Part shown: in pieces, positions 22,701-34,700 of the stretch
Layout of the letters: every line of letters starts with the position of its first letter
How positions within the stretch are numbered: the first letter of the stretch is position 1
From: Priapulus caudatus
Lineage: Eukaryota > Priapulida > Priapulimorpha > Priapulimorphida > Priapulidae
NCBI RefSeq assembly: GCF_000485595.1
Contig: NW_014579088.1
Location: 1-35,999 of the forward strand
DNA length: 35,999 nt
Direction of reading: 5' to 3'
Made by a program: the position numbers and the translations under genes
The notes under the pieces: generated by a model
Database searches by the model: none
Seen by the model: the letters and a program-made list of their open reading frames with translations, nothing else
What the model was told of the DNA's origin: nothing

Positions 22701-25700
22701 TTTTTCGTTCAAAATCCAATAGCAACTGGATTTGGAGTGGAACTGTTGATATCTAAAGAGTCAGGTTGTTGAGAATTATGATAGAATTTTCTTCATGGTT
22801 TTTCTATGGGCTGTGATCTAAGTGTGTGTAAATTCACGATATATTTATTATTCAATAAATAATTCCAGTTCATTCATCGATTCTGAATGCATGATTTAAT
22901 CGTTATCGATTCAGTAAAATAATTCATAGTTGTTAAATGGTTAGATAAGAGAATTTATAAAATATAATTATATAATAACTTGATAATCAGTAAATTATCA
23001 AACAAATAGGAATGCCACTGTGATGAAATGTTGGTAGTTGGAGGGACGTGTGTGTGCTGGTTGTAAGTTTCATTGCCGTCTTTGCGTCACATTGGGCAAG
23101 CGTGAAACCTGATGGCAATGGCATGGGATCACTAACAGCATATCTAGACAGAGACCACACTTGCAATGTACCAGGTGATGCAGGGATTCAGAAATCATTG
23201 CATGGTGCGTTTATTATTATATTATTATTATTGTTGTTATCATGTATATAGTAATATATAATTTTTATAAGGTTCCACAAAACTTTTGTGAAGCACCTGT
23301 ATTGAATATCAAGGATTGTCTGCGATGTTAAAATGGATAGTCCCCCCCAGTAAAGGCATGACTTGATACATGGATGATGTGGATTTATGCGCAAACATCA
23401 AGGATTAGCATACTGTAATACGCCATATTTTTCGCAGTACAGATATTTTCGCAAATTCAGAAACTTGACGGAACATATTCGTGAGTTGGTTAATTTCGCA
23501 GTCGGTGAATTCCGCGAATCCAGTGAAAAGAAGCAGCGTGTTGTTATTTTCTTCACGCGTTGTTATTTACGCGGTCGGGGACACATCTTCGAAATTGCGG
23601 AAAAATTAAAACCACCGCGAAAAAAAATATACAGTGAATACAGTACTGTATTCATTCCTACGCATGAAATGAGATTTCTGGAAATGCCCGTCTACGAGAC
23701 AAATGTCGTAGCTGGACGTCAACGCACGATTGTGTGGAATTTCCTTGTAGAATAATGCGGAGGCGTTCGTTTGTCTGTTTTAAGCAAATTTGCCACCTAC
23801 CTCGCAAAAAGTTCACAAAGTCAGCAGCGTTAGAAAGACTCTCAAGGTAGCGTGGTGACATCCAGTGTCCTCGATTATTGCATGGAGAGTCAAACGCCGT
23901 TAAAATAAAAGCAATTATGGTCAACGTTTATCGTTGAAGGCGGCCATGCTTAAACATATAATGGTTGCCATGTTAGGTTTTGTGTGCGTCATTGAATCTG
24001 GGGGTGAGCCGGAATTTTTTTAATCATCGTCAGGCGAATCCTTGTTATAACGAAAGGCAGAGATTAGGATTAATAATCGACCATTTATCAAATCAATAAA
24101 CCAACTCAATAATAAATCGATCGGAGTAATGTTTAATGCGCGTGTTTTGTATCGTTTGGCCTCACAGATGCAGTTGGTTGATCTTGCTGCAATGCATCCA
24201 GAGCGCTTCCATAGACTGCCACCGGCCAGATGACAACGCTGCTAAGCGATCTAGGGGCGACTAAACCAGTGAGGTAGTGGACAGCAGAGTAGCATACAGC
24301 AATCAGTGCCAGTGAATGCTGCCTCATGGGGAGCTGTGATTGTTATAGCACGCTCGTCTATACATCATGGAGCAATATTACAAATGGGAAATAGTTTTGT
24401 GAACGAAATAATAGAGAAAAAAACTGACGTAAAATAAAACCAGCTATAAAAATGGATTTTTAATTAAATTCACATTAACGGAGGCAAATGTTACGAGTCA
24501 GAACACTCACGCAAAGAGCCGAGGTAAGCAGATGGTGTACTCGTAATGTGTATTACCACTGTACCATTGAGAGTGTACCGTAGAATATTGTTCTTGCTAA
24601 TATTGATATTGGTCACCCGGTTAAGCTACGCCAGTTCAAACGCGTAAAAATACATTGATAGTTTTGTTTTCCCGACACAATATGCCAAACATGTTGACAT
24701 GCTTCGTCGCGGAGCAGTGTTTTTTAAGGCAAACACCCTATCGCAGGCCTTGATTGGCCTAGAGCTACCGCAAGGAACTCCCGGCGGATGGGTCGACTAG
24801 TTTTTTGTGTTGGTATCGAAAATGAATGAAAATGTCGAACGCTTGCAAAGGTGATGAAAGGCATTGCCAAGTTCCTTGAGCCGATAGTGAAAGCGAAAAG
24901 GAGACGAAGATTCGGATGAGAAGAAGATCAAAGGCGAGTGCCAAAGGATTGGAGGTGCGGCAATATCATGCGTAACGTCTGCCGGCCGCCTCGAGAAGCC
25001 GGGGCCATACGCTTATTCTAAAGGATGAAATTGTCGTGTTCTGGCTGGCTAGACGACGAGGAAGGGGAGCAGCTTTTCTAGCAACATCGGAGCGTGGGTC
25101 GGGGCGTAGGTGCGACGAGGGTTTCATGGGTGGGCTAGCGTGGTGATGCGGCACAGGTATTTGTTTCATTTATCGTTTTAAAGGTTTTCTCATTCCTAAT
25201 CTTTTTTTAAAAATTCTTAGGCCATGCCGCCCCTTCTTTCTCAGCAGACAGACTACTCGGCCTCATAGACTACACTATACCATTAACAGTTTTCGATAAT
25301 ATCCAATATTTTCAGTGTTTTTCCGCAGTATTTTGTTCCCATGTGTTAGCCTATATATTAACTGCGATCCTATTATTGTCATTAACTCAAATCTGCGTCG
25401 TTTAACGTCAATCCGCGTCGTTAATTCATAATCTGGCGTCGTTAACTCAACCCGCATTATTACTGCAAGCCGCGTCTTGAAATTCGCAGGAGAAGATTTA
25501 TTCTGACGACCATCGGCGGTGAGACAGCGCCGGCGCGCCCGCTAAGGCAGCCGAGAATGAAACCAAAGGTGGTGGAGAAGAGCGTCATCGAGTTGAGCGA
25601 GAGAACTGATACGGAGGCTGACGGTGGCCCAACGTAGCAGACCTAGTGGCGTGCTGAGCATGGGTGAGGATCGATGATGATGAAATGATGATGGTGTGAT

Positions 25701-28700
25701 GGTGAAGGCTGAATGATGTTGAATGATGACAATGACGACGATTGTGATGATAACGATGAAAAAATCAACGATGAAATGAGCGACTCAACTACGATAATGA
25801 TGATAGCCTCTTGTAAGGACGTCTTGTGTTTTGACTAGGCTGACACTCCCGGCACCTGATGCCGGCGCAGTTCCAGGCAAACGTACAACACCGATGTCAA
25901 GGCGGGCGGGCACCGGGCAACAGATACATCACGTGCGCGCGTCTACTGGGGCAGCGCAGCTTGTACACTGCGGCTACGGGGTTCGCGACAGACGCAGCCT
26001 ACGGTAGTAGAACACGTCGGCGTAGGCGCGTCTACTGGGGACCGCAGCTCATACACTCGGCTACGGGTCGGACGAGACGCAGCCTGCGGTCAGGTAGACC
26101 ACGTCCGCGGTTACTACTGGGCCGCAGCTCGAGTAGCACGGCGGGCTACGGGGTCGGACAAGAAGCAGCCTGCGGTAGGTAAGACACGTGAGCGTCTACT
26201 GGGCACAGCAGCTCGTACACGCGGGCATACGGGGTCGGACAGACGGCCAGCCTGCGGGGTAGTAGACAGCGTCGCGCCGTCTACTGGGCCATGCAGGCTC
26301 GTACACGGCGGGCTACGGGGTCGGACAGACACAGCCTGCGGTAGGTAGAGCACGCGCCCGTCTACTGGGCAATGCCAGCCTCGTACACGGCGGGCTACGG
26401 GGTCGGACAGACGGAGCCTGCGTAGTAGAAACGTCGCGCGCGCGTACTCTGGGCACCAAGCTGCGTACACGCGGGCCTACGGGGTCGGACAGAACCAGCC
26501 TGCGGTATGGTAGACATGTCGCGCGTACTTAACTGGGCACGCGAGCTCGTACACGAGCGGCTACGGGGTCGGACGAGACACACGCCTGCGGTAAGGTAGA
26601 CACGTCGCCGTCCTACTGGGCTGCATGCTCGTACACTCGGGCTACGGGGTCGGCCAGACGCAGCCTACGGTAGGCTAGACACTCGGCGTAGGCCGCGTCT
26701 ACTGGCACGCAGCGTCATACACCGGGCTAGCGGGCCGGACAGACGGGCAGCCTGCGGTAGTAGACTACGTGCAGCGTCTACTGGCACGCAGGCTCGTACC
26801 GCGGGCTACGGGGCTGCGGACAGACGCCAGCCTGGCGTAGGTAGACACAGGTCGCGCGTCTACCTGGGCCGCAGCTCATACACGCGGGCTACGGGGGTCG
26901 GAACAGACGCAGCCGCGGTATGGATAGACACGTCGGCGCGTCTACTGGCACGCAGCTCGTAGCAGCGGCGGCTACGGGGTCGGACAGACGCGAGGCCTGC
27001 GGTAGTAGACACGGTCGCGTCCGCGGCCGTCTACTGGGCACGCAGCTCGTACAACGCGGGCTAACGGGGTCGGCCAACGCAGCCTAGCGGTAGGTAAGAG
27101 CAGCGTCACACGTCTACTGGCACGCAGCTCGTACACGAGCGGGCTACGGGGTCGGACAGACGGACCAAAGCCTGCGGTAGTAGACCACAGTCGCGTCGCG
27201 CGTCTACTGGCAGCGCAGCTCGTACACCTCGGGCTACGGGTCGGACAGACGCAGCCTGCGTAAGGTAGTAACACGTCGCGCGTCTACTGGGAGCAGCGAG
27301 CAGCTCGTGACACTGCGGGCTACGGGGTCGGACAGACGCAGCCTGCGGTAGGTAGACACGTCGCGCGGTCTCTACTTGGGCCGCCAGCTCGACACGCGGG
27401 CGTACGGGGTCGGTACAGACGCAGCCTGCAGTCGGTAGAAACACGTCCGGCGTCGCAGCGTCTACTGGGACACGCAGCTCATACACAGCGGGCTAACGGG
27501 GTTTGGAGTACAGACGCAGCTGCGGGAGGTAGACACGTCGCGCGTGCTACTGGGACAACGCAGCTCGTAGCACGGCGGCTACCGGGTCGGACAGAACGCA
27601 GCCTGCGGTAGGTAGACGACGTCGGCCAGTCGCGCGTCTACTGGGCCAGGGCAGCTCGTACACGCCGTGCGGGCTACGGGGTTGGAACAGAACGGCAAGC
27701 CGTGCGGTAGGTAGACACGTCACGCGTCTACTGGACGCAGCTCGTACACGGGGCTACGGGGTCGGACAGACGGCAGGCCTGCGGTAAGTAGACACGGTCG
27801 CGTCGCGCGTCTACTGGGCAGCGCAGCTCGTACACCGTCGGGCTACGGGGTCCCGGAACAGACGCAGCCTGCGGTAGTTAGACACGTCACGTAGCGCGTC
27901 TACTGGGCACGGCAGGGACCTCAATACACGGCGGGCCTACGGGGTGCGGGACAAGACCAGCGGCCTGCGGTAGGTAGACACGTCGCGTCGCGCGCTACTG
28001 GGCACGCAGCTCGTACACGCGGGCTTATCGGGGCTAGGAACAGACCAGCCTGCGGTAGGTAGACACGTCGCGCGTCTACTGGCACAGCAGCTCGTACACG
28101 CGGCTACGGGCCGAACAGACGCAAGCCTGGCGGTAGGTAGACACGTCACGCGTCTACTGGCACGCAGCTCGTACACCGGTCCCGGCTAGACGGGCTACGG
28201 GTCGGACAGACGGCAGCCTGCGGTAGGTAGACACGTCGCGCGTCTACTGGGCAACGCAGCTCGTACACATGCGGGCTACGGGGTCCGGACAGACGCACCT
28301 GCGTTAGGTAGAACAGCGTCGGGCGCGTCTACTGGCAGCGCAGGGCTGCGTACACTCGGGCTACGGGGTCGGACAGACGGGCAAGCCTGCGGTAGCGTAA
28401 GACACGTAGCGCGTCTACTGGCAGCAGCTGCGTACACAGGGCGGGCCTACGGGGTCGGACAGAGTGACGCAGCTGGCAGTTAGGTAGACACGTCGCGCAA
28501 TCTACTGGGCACGGCAGCTCGTACAACGCGGGCTACGGGGTCGGAACAGACGGCAGCCGTGCGGTAAGGTAGACACGTCGCGCTGCCTACTGGCACGGCG
28601 GCAGCTCATACACGGCGGGGCTACGGGGTTCGGACAGACGCAGCTGCGGTAGGTAAGACAGTCGGCGTTCGCGGCGTCTACGGCAGCACGCAGCTGTGTA

Positions 28701-31700
28701 CACGAGGGCTTAACGGGTCGGACAGACGCAGCCTGCGTAGGTAGAACACGTCCGCGCGTCACTGGGCACAGCAGGCTCGTACTACGGGCGCTACGGGGTC
28801 GGACAGCACGCAGAGCCCTGCGGTAGGTAGACACGTCACGTCACGCCGTCTACTGGGACGCAGCTCGTAGCAGCGCGGGCCTACGGGTTCGGACAGACGG
28901 CAGCGCTGGCGGTAGGTAGACACGTCCCGGCGCGTCTACTGGGGCACGCAGCTCGTACACGCGGTCTACGGGGTCGGAAAAAGACGCCCAGCCTGCGGTA
29001 GGTAGAGCACGTCGCGCCGTCTACTGGGCCCAGACTCGTACACGCGGGCTAACGGGGTCGTACGAGACGCAGGCCATTACGGTAAGTAGACACGTGCGCG
29101 CGTCTACTGGGCAACGCAGCTTCGTACAACGCGGGCTACGGGGTCGGTACAGACGGTAGAGCAGCGCGCGTAGGTAGACACGTCGCGCGTCTACTGGGCA
29201 CCAGATCGTACACGCGGGCTTACGGGGTCGGACCAGAGCGGCAGCCTACGGTAGGTAGACACGTCGCGCGTCTACTGGGCACGAGAGACAGCTGCAGTAC
29301 ACGCCGGGCTAGCGGGGTCGGACAGATACGCAGCCTGCGGTAGGTAGACACGTCACGTAGCGCGTGTTTTATCTACTGGCACCGCAGCTCGTACAACGCG
29401 GAGCATACGGGTCGGACAGACGCAGCCTGCCGGTAGGTAGACACGTCGCGTCGTCTACTGGCACGCAGCTCCGTACAAACGGCGGGCTAGCGGGGTCGGA
29501 CAAGACGCAGCCTGCGGTAAGTAGAGCACGTCAGCGCGTCTACTGGCACGCAGCTCGTACACGCAGGGCTACGGGGTCCGGACAGGACGCGCCTGCGGTA
29601 GGTAGACACGTACGCGTCGTGCTACTGGGCAACGCAGCTCGTACACGATGCGGGCTCGGGTCAGACAGACGCAGCCTGCGGTAGGTAGACACGTCGCCGT
29701 CTACTGTGGGCACGGCAGGCTCATATACACGCGGGCTACGGGGTCGGACAGACGGCAGCCTACGGATAGGTAGACACGTCGCGTCGCGCGTCTACTGGGC
29801 ACGCAGCTCATACACGCGGGCTACGGGGTCGGACAGACGCAGCCTGCGGTAGGTAGACACGTCGCGTCGCGCGTCTACTGGGCACGCAGCTCATACACTC
29901 GGGCTACGGGGTCGGACAGACGCAGCCTGCGGTAGGTAGACACGTCGCGTCGCGCGTCTACTGGGCACGCAGCTCGTACACGCGGGCTACGGGGTCGGAC
30001 AGACGCAGCCTGCGGTAGGTAGACACGCCGCGTCGCGCGTCTACTGGGCACGCACACGGGCGCATGTGTGAGGATAATGCATGGCAGATCCATTGCTACT
30101 AGTCTGTTACTAGTCAGGATTTCTGATGTCTCATCATATACGTGTGATCTGACTGTCATTAGGAATTGTTGCAATATGCAGTCACTCACGCGTGTGTAAG
30201 CCCGACAACTTAACTCTGGTTTGATTTGTTTTTTTTTGCACAGGCGTCACAGGCAGAGGGCGCCACCGATGAAGCGGGAAAGTCATCCAAACACACGATT
30301 CAGACGGTCGTTGGTACGCATGTTTGACACGCTCACTACCCGGTAGTTGACTGCGGCAGAAATGTGCGCTGCTTTTCTCTGTCTGCTATTATTATAATGA
30401 CAGTATTGTCACCGTTTGCTGTGCACTGGTCGTAAGTTTGAATGTGCAGCGGTGTGTCTGTCTGTATAGAGTATCTTTCTGAGGAGTGTGGCGAAAACCT
30501 GGTCGTGTTTCTTGCAATCGTGTTGCTTAGAGCTTCACTTTACATCACCCCTGCATTACGGATGGATAAAACAAAAATCTCCTCTTCTTCTTCCTTTTCG
30601 CATCTCTTTGGCTCCTCCACCACCTCTTCTCCCTCTTTCTCTTACTCCTCCCTCTGCCCATACTTCCCATTCCTCATGCACCTCCTCATCGCATGTCTGG
30701 CTCTTCCTCCTCCTTCCCTCCTTCCTCCTCCTCCTTCCACTTCACATCCGATTCCTCCTGCACCCGTTCATCGCATCTTCCCCGATCTCCCGCAGGCGGC
30801 TCCATCGAACTGAAGCAGAAGAAGACGCTGCTGCCCTCTATGCCGAAGAAAGCGAAGAAGATGATCACGCAGTTTCGTCTGCAGGACGTCACCAAGGCGC
30901 TGACTGCCGACCAGCAACGCACGATGGCTGCCGATTGCATCAAACGCATCGTCATGTCAGAGAGTGAGTCGCAGGGGCGCCGCCGGTTGCAGGGGGCGTT
31001 GCCGGTTGCAGGGGGCGCCGCCGGTAGCAGGGGGAGCCGCCAGTAGCAGGAGGCGCCGCCGGTAGCAGGGGGCGCTGCCGGTAGTAGAGGGCGCTGCCGG
31101 TAGTAGAGGGAGCCGCCGGTCGCAGGGGCGCCGCCGGTAGCAGGGGGCGCCGCTGGTAGCTGGGGGAGCCGCCGGTCGCAGGGGGCGCCGCTGGTAGCAG
31201 GGGCGCCTCCAGTTTCAGGGTGTGCTACCGGATGGTTCTGCAAGCGGTTGTCGTGCGACCTGGCAGGAAACAAAAATTAGATAAAAATGTAGAATTCGGA
31301 GAAGTGTCACCGTCGTGTTCGCGCGATGAGAGCGAGGTTCGTGCAACTCTAGGGGGCGCCGCCGGTCGGCGTCATCGTCGCCGGCTTTTTTTCGTCCGAA
31401 GCGTGGTTTTCGTGAGACGGTTTGAAGAATAGTGGAGCGCGGCCGGACTTTTTTCTTGGTCGCCGACGCGCCGGCTAATGCGTGTGCGTGCCGCGACCCC
31501 ATCGCTCACACACGCGAGGTTATTCACGTCGTCTCATCTTATTCTCTCGCTGTTTCAGAGTGCGCCATCAACGGTGGAGCGAACCTGGTGAGTGTGACGC
31601 CGCCACCGCCGCGCTTAACGTCGTCGGCTGGTCAGGGCCGTCGCGTCTCCGTACACGAGTCTAGCTTCTTCTTCTTCTTCTTCGATTCTCATTCTGAAAG

Positions 31701-34700
31701 CGTGCGCGCGAATGAGTGTCGAGAAACTCGTGACTGGGTCGTCGTCAGTGCAGCGGCGGCACGCACGTCTGCAATTATCGGTCGCTCTCTCCGCGTGTGC
31801 GCCGGCGATTCACTGAACGCTCGCGAGTCTTAATATCAGTCGCGATTCAATTTACTATCTGTGTGTGTGGGTGCGTGTGCGTGTGTGAGTGCCTTCACCT
31901 CTAATACTATCAAAACTAATGTACATTATAATATATATATATGTGTGTATATATGTACATATATATGTATCTTGTATATTGTTGTATATATGTATATGTA
32001 TTATCTTACATTGTTATGGTATAATCTATATGTCATCTATATATCTATGTGTTTCTTGTACAGTCAAGGATCAAGGTTCTGGCCAGTTTGGTGACGCAGT
32101 TTGGAGGCGAGCTCAAGCAATGTAAGATCATTTAATGTAATGGTATTGTATACATTGATTATAATGTAAGATATATATTATATTATTTTATGTTACACAG
32201 TGTTGGACATCATATTATATTATTATTATTTTATTATATTAATATCACATCTTTATGTCAGTGTTGTTGGACTTCATTGTATATTAATATTATATTATTA
32301 TATATTATATTAATATCACGTCTTCACGTCTGCGTTGTGCAGTGTTGCTGGACTTCATCTTATATTAATATTATTACATATATTATATTAATATCCCGGT
32401 TCCCTTTCAAAACGGTCTGCAATTGTGGCAGTGTTGCCTTAGGACTTCATCCTATATTTAATATTATTACAATATAATTATTAATATTAAATAATCAAAC
32501 GTCTTCACGTCTGGCATTTGTTGGCTAGTGAGGTTGCGGCTGGACATTGCAATGCTTATATTAATATTATGACCCATTTAATATATATATTAATATCAAC
32601 GTCCCTTCACGTCTTGCATTGTGCGGCAGTGTTTGCTGACCTTTCAATCTTATATTAATATTATGACATTTATAAGTATTATATTAATATCACGTCCACC
32701 TTTCACGTCCCTGGCAATTGTGTCAGTTGTTGCTTGAAAACTTCATCCTTATATTAATATTATTACAATTATAGTAATTAATATTTAATATCGACGTCTT
32801 CACAGTCTGGCGTTGTGCAGTGTTGCTGGAACTTCATCTTATATTAATTATTAATTACATTATATTATTATATTAATATTCACGTCCTTCACGTCTGCGC
32901 GTTTTGGTGAGGTGTTTGCTGGACTTTCATCTTATATTAATATTATACTTATTATATATTATATTTAAATAAATCACGTCCTTCACTGTCTGCGTTGTTG
33001 AGGTTGTTGCTGGAAACCTTCATCTTATATTAAATATTACTTACATTAATATTAATATTAATATCACGTCTTTTCACGTCTTGGCCGTTGTGGAGGGGTT
33101 GGGCTGGATCTCATCTTTATATTAATTTAATTTAGCATTATATTAATATTAAATATCACGTCCTTTCAGCGTCTGCGTTTTGGTGCAGTGTTTTTGCTGG
33201 ACTTCATGCCAATTATATTAAATATTTATTACATATATTAAATTAGCTCAATCTTGACATAGTCAAGGATGCCAGCGTTGTTAGAAATGCCGCTTGATCC
33301 GTCCCGTCCGTCCGTTCCGGGTCCGTTCAACAGTTTGGCACTAAATCTTAACCTGCTCGAGTAACGGTCACCGATATGTCCGGTGAATTTGTTGGGGGGT
33401 AAATTCGCGAAACGAAGTTGGGGAAATTCCCCCGAAGCTGGGGGATCAAAGTCCAAGAGGTGTAAAAAGAAAGGGAACATTCAACTCTTAAACTTAAGGT
33501 AGTAAGGGAGGAAATGCAGAATTTTGCGGGCATCAAATTCTAACGGCTCGACGCTAGGCTCGTGATTAGTCGGTGTATAGCAATCATGGTAGGAAAAAGC
33601 CATCCACTGCCCGAAATTGGGAAAGTCCGACAGGTCAAAGTTCAAATGGGCAACAAGGGCAGATTTTGTAGACATTTTCCCTTTTGAGGACATGGTCCTG
33701 AACCGAGCTGATTGAAAAACTTTTTTGTTTCGAGCCGGCTGACCTGCCATGTTTATGGCTATTTATTGAAAGGACCAATGAAATGTCCCCTTCCTGCTGA
33801 CATGCGAAGAGTAAAGTGTCCGGATAACCTTTTTTGACCCTCAAGAGAGGGTTTAAACTTGGATTTGATTGTACTGTCCTGTTTTAGAAAGAAATTTGAC
33901 TTGCCGGGTTTTGCTAGATAGAATCTATACATGCTGGATGTTATAGGCTACATGTTCCCACAGTGAAATTTCAAAAGCTTTAAATTGGTTATAAGAGTGT
34001 TATGTTCCCTTAATCGTAATAATTTGTAATGTCAATTCTGTTACTGTCAGTTAGTTACAATGTCAACGTAATGCCACTGCCCGAGTGGCTTGCCTTGCCA
34101 GGCCATGTGTTGGCAAGTTTTTTTTGCCTGCCGTTTTAATTGGTTTGCAGGTGGCAGCTTCTATATTGCAAATATCTTTCGGCAGGCCTGTAAGGCTTGG
34201 CGGTAGCGTTAAATATTGAGAGTGCTTTACCTATTTCTGTTCTTGCAAAAATTAGTTGTTGCTACTACGAGATGATGGACGCTTTTTCCATCTTTTAATC
34301 TGAAAGAACACTTAACGTACGGCGCCATCTTCGGGCCAACTTATCATAACGATCGCCAACGAACATTCTTTTGAAGAAGGTTCTGATTACCGAATCCCTG
34401 TGCATTCCCACTGTTCGGCGTGTAATGTGAAAAACACATTTGGGAACTAACAGGGTTACTAGAATCCCTCACCTCCACCACAAGAGTCACCGCAAATAAG
34501 AACCCCGGTAAGATGGAGCGAGCGCTGTCGCCTCGCTGAATGCGGCGCACTTTAATTTTAAATATCACGTCTTCGACGTCTGGCGTTGGCAGTGTTGCTG
34601 GACTTCATCTTATATTAAATATTTAATTTAAAATTATTATATTTATATTAAATATCATGTCCTTTCACGTTTTGGCGTTGTTGCAAGTGTTGCTGGACTT

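Larger units (their letters stand above)
18491..30145 (+). repeat. Duplicated block 3 (intron 4 to intron 14)
   Basis: Colinear with block 1 from about 5790 to 12740, but with a far longer exon 14 array. Exons 5-14 have frame-breaking single-base gains (for example 106 nt against 96 for exon 11, 173 against 162 for exon 13). The last ~380 bp (29770-30145) are clean and lead into exon 15. Confidence 0.9.

Noticed and set aside
25930-30050. Long minus-strand frames with repeated [13 protein letters not shown]-type peptides (also 12031-12684)
   Set aside because: They are the antisense of the exon 14 repeat, have no splice or start context, and break wherever the unit has an indel.
25930-30050. 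CRISPR-like regular array
   Set aside because: Units are directly adjacent with no unique spacers, and each is homologous to a symplekin exon end.
12745-30145. Second and third symplekin paralogues
   Set aside because: Introns, transposons and microsatellites are as similar as exons, block ends are at repeats and an N gap, and neither block has exon 1 or exons 15-19 of its own.
30686-31273. 195-codon minus-strand Pro/Ala/Gly frame
   Set aside because: Its bulk is the 20-bp minisatellite, which is a whole-codon-like period in places; it runs antisense through exon 16 and shows no family similarity.
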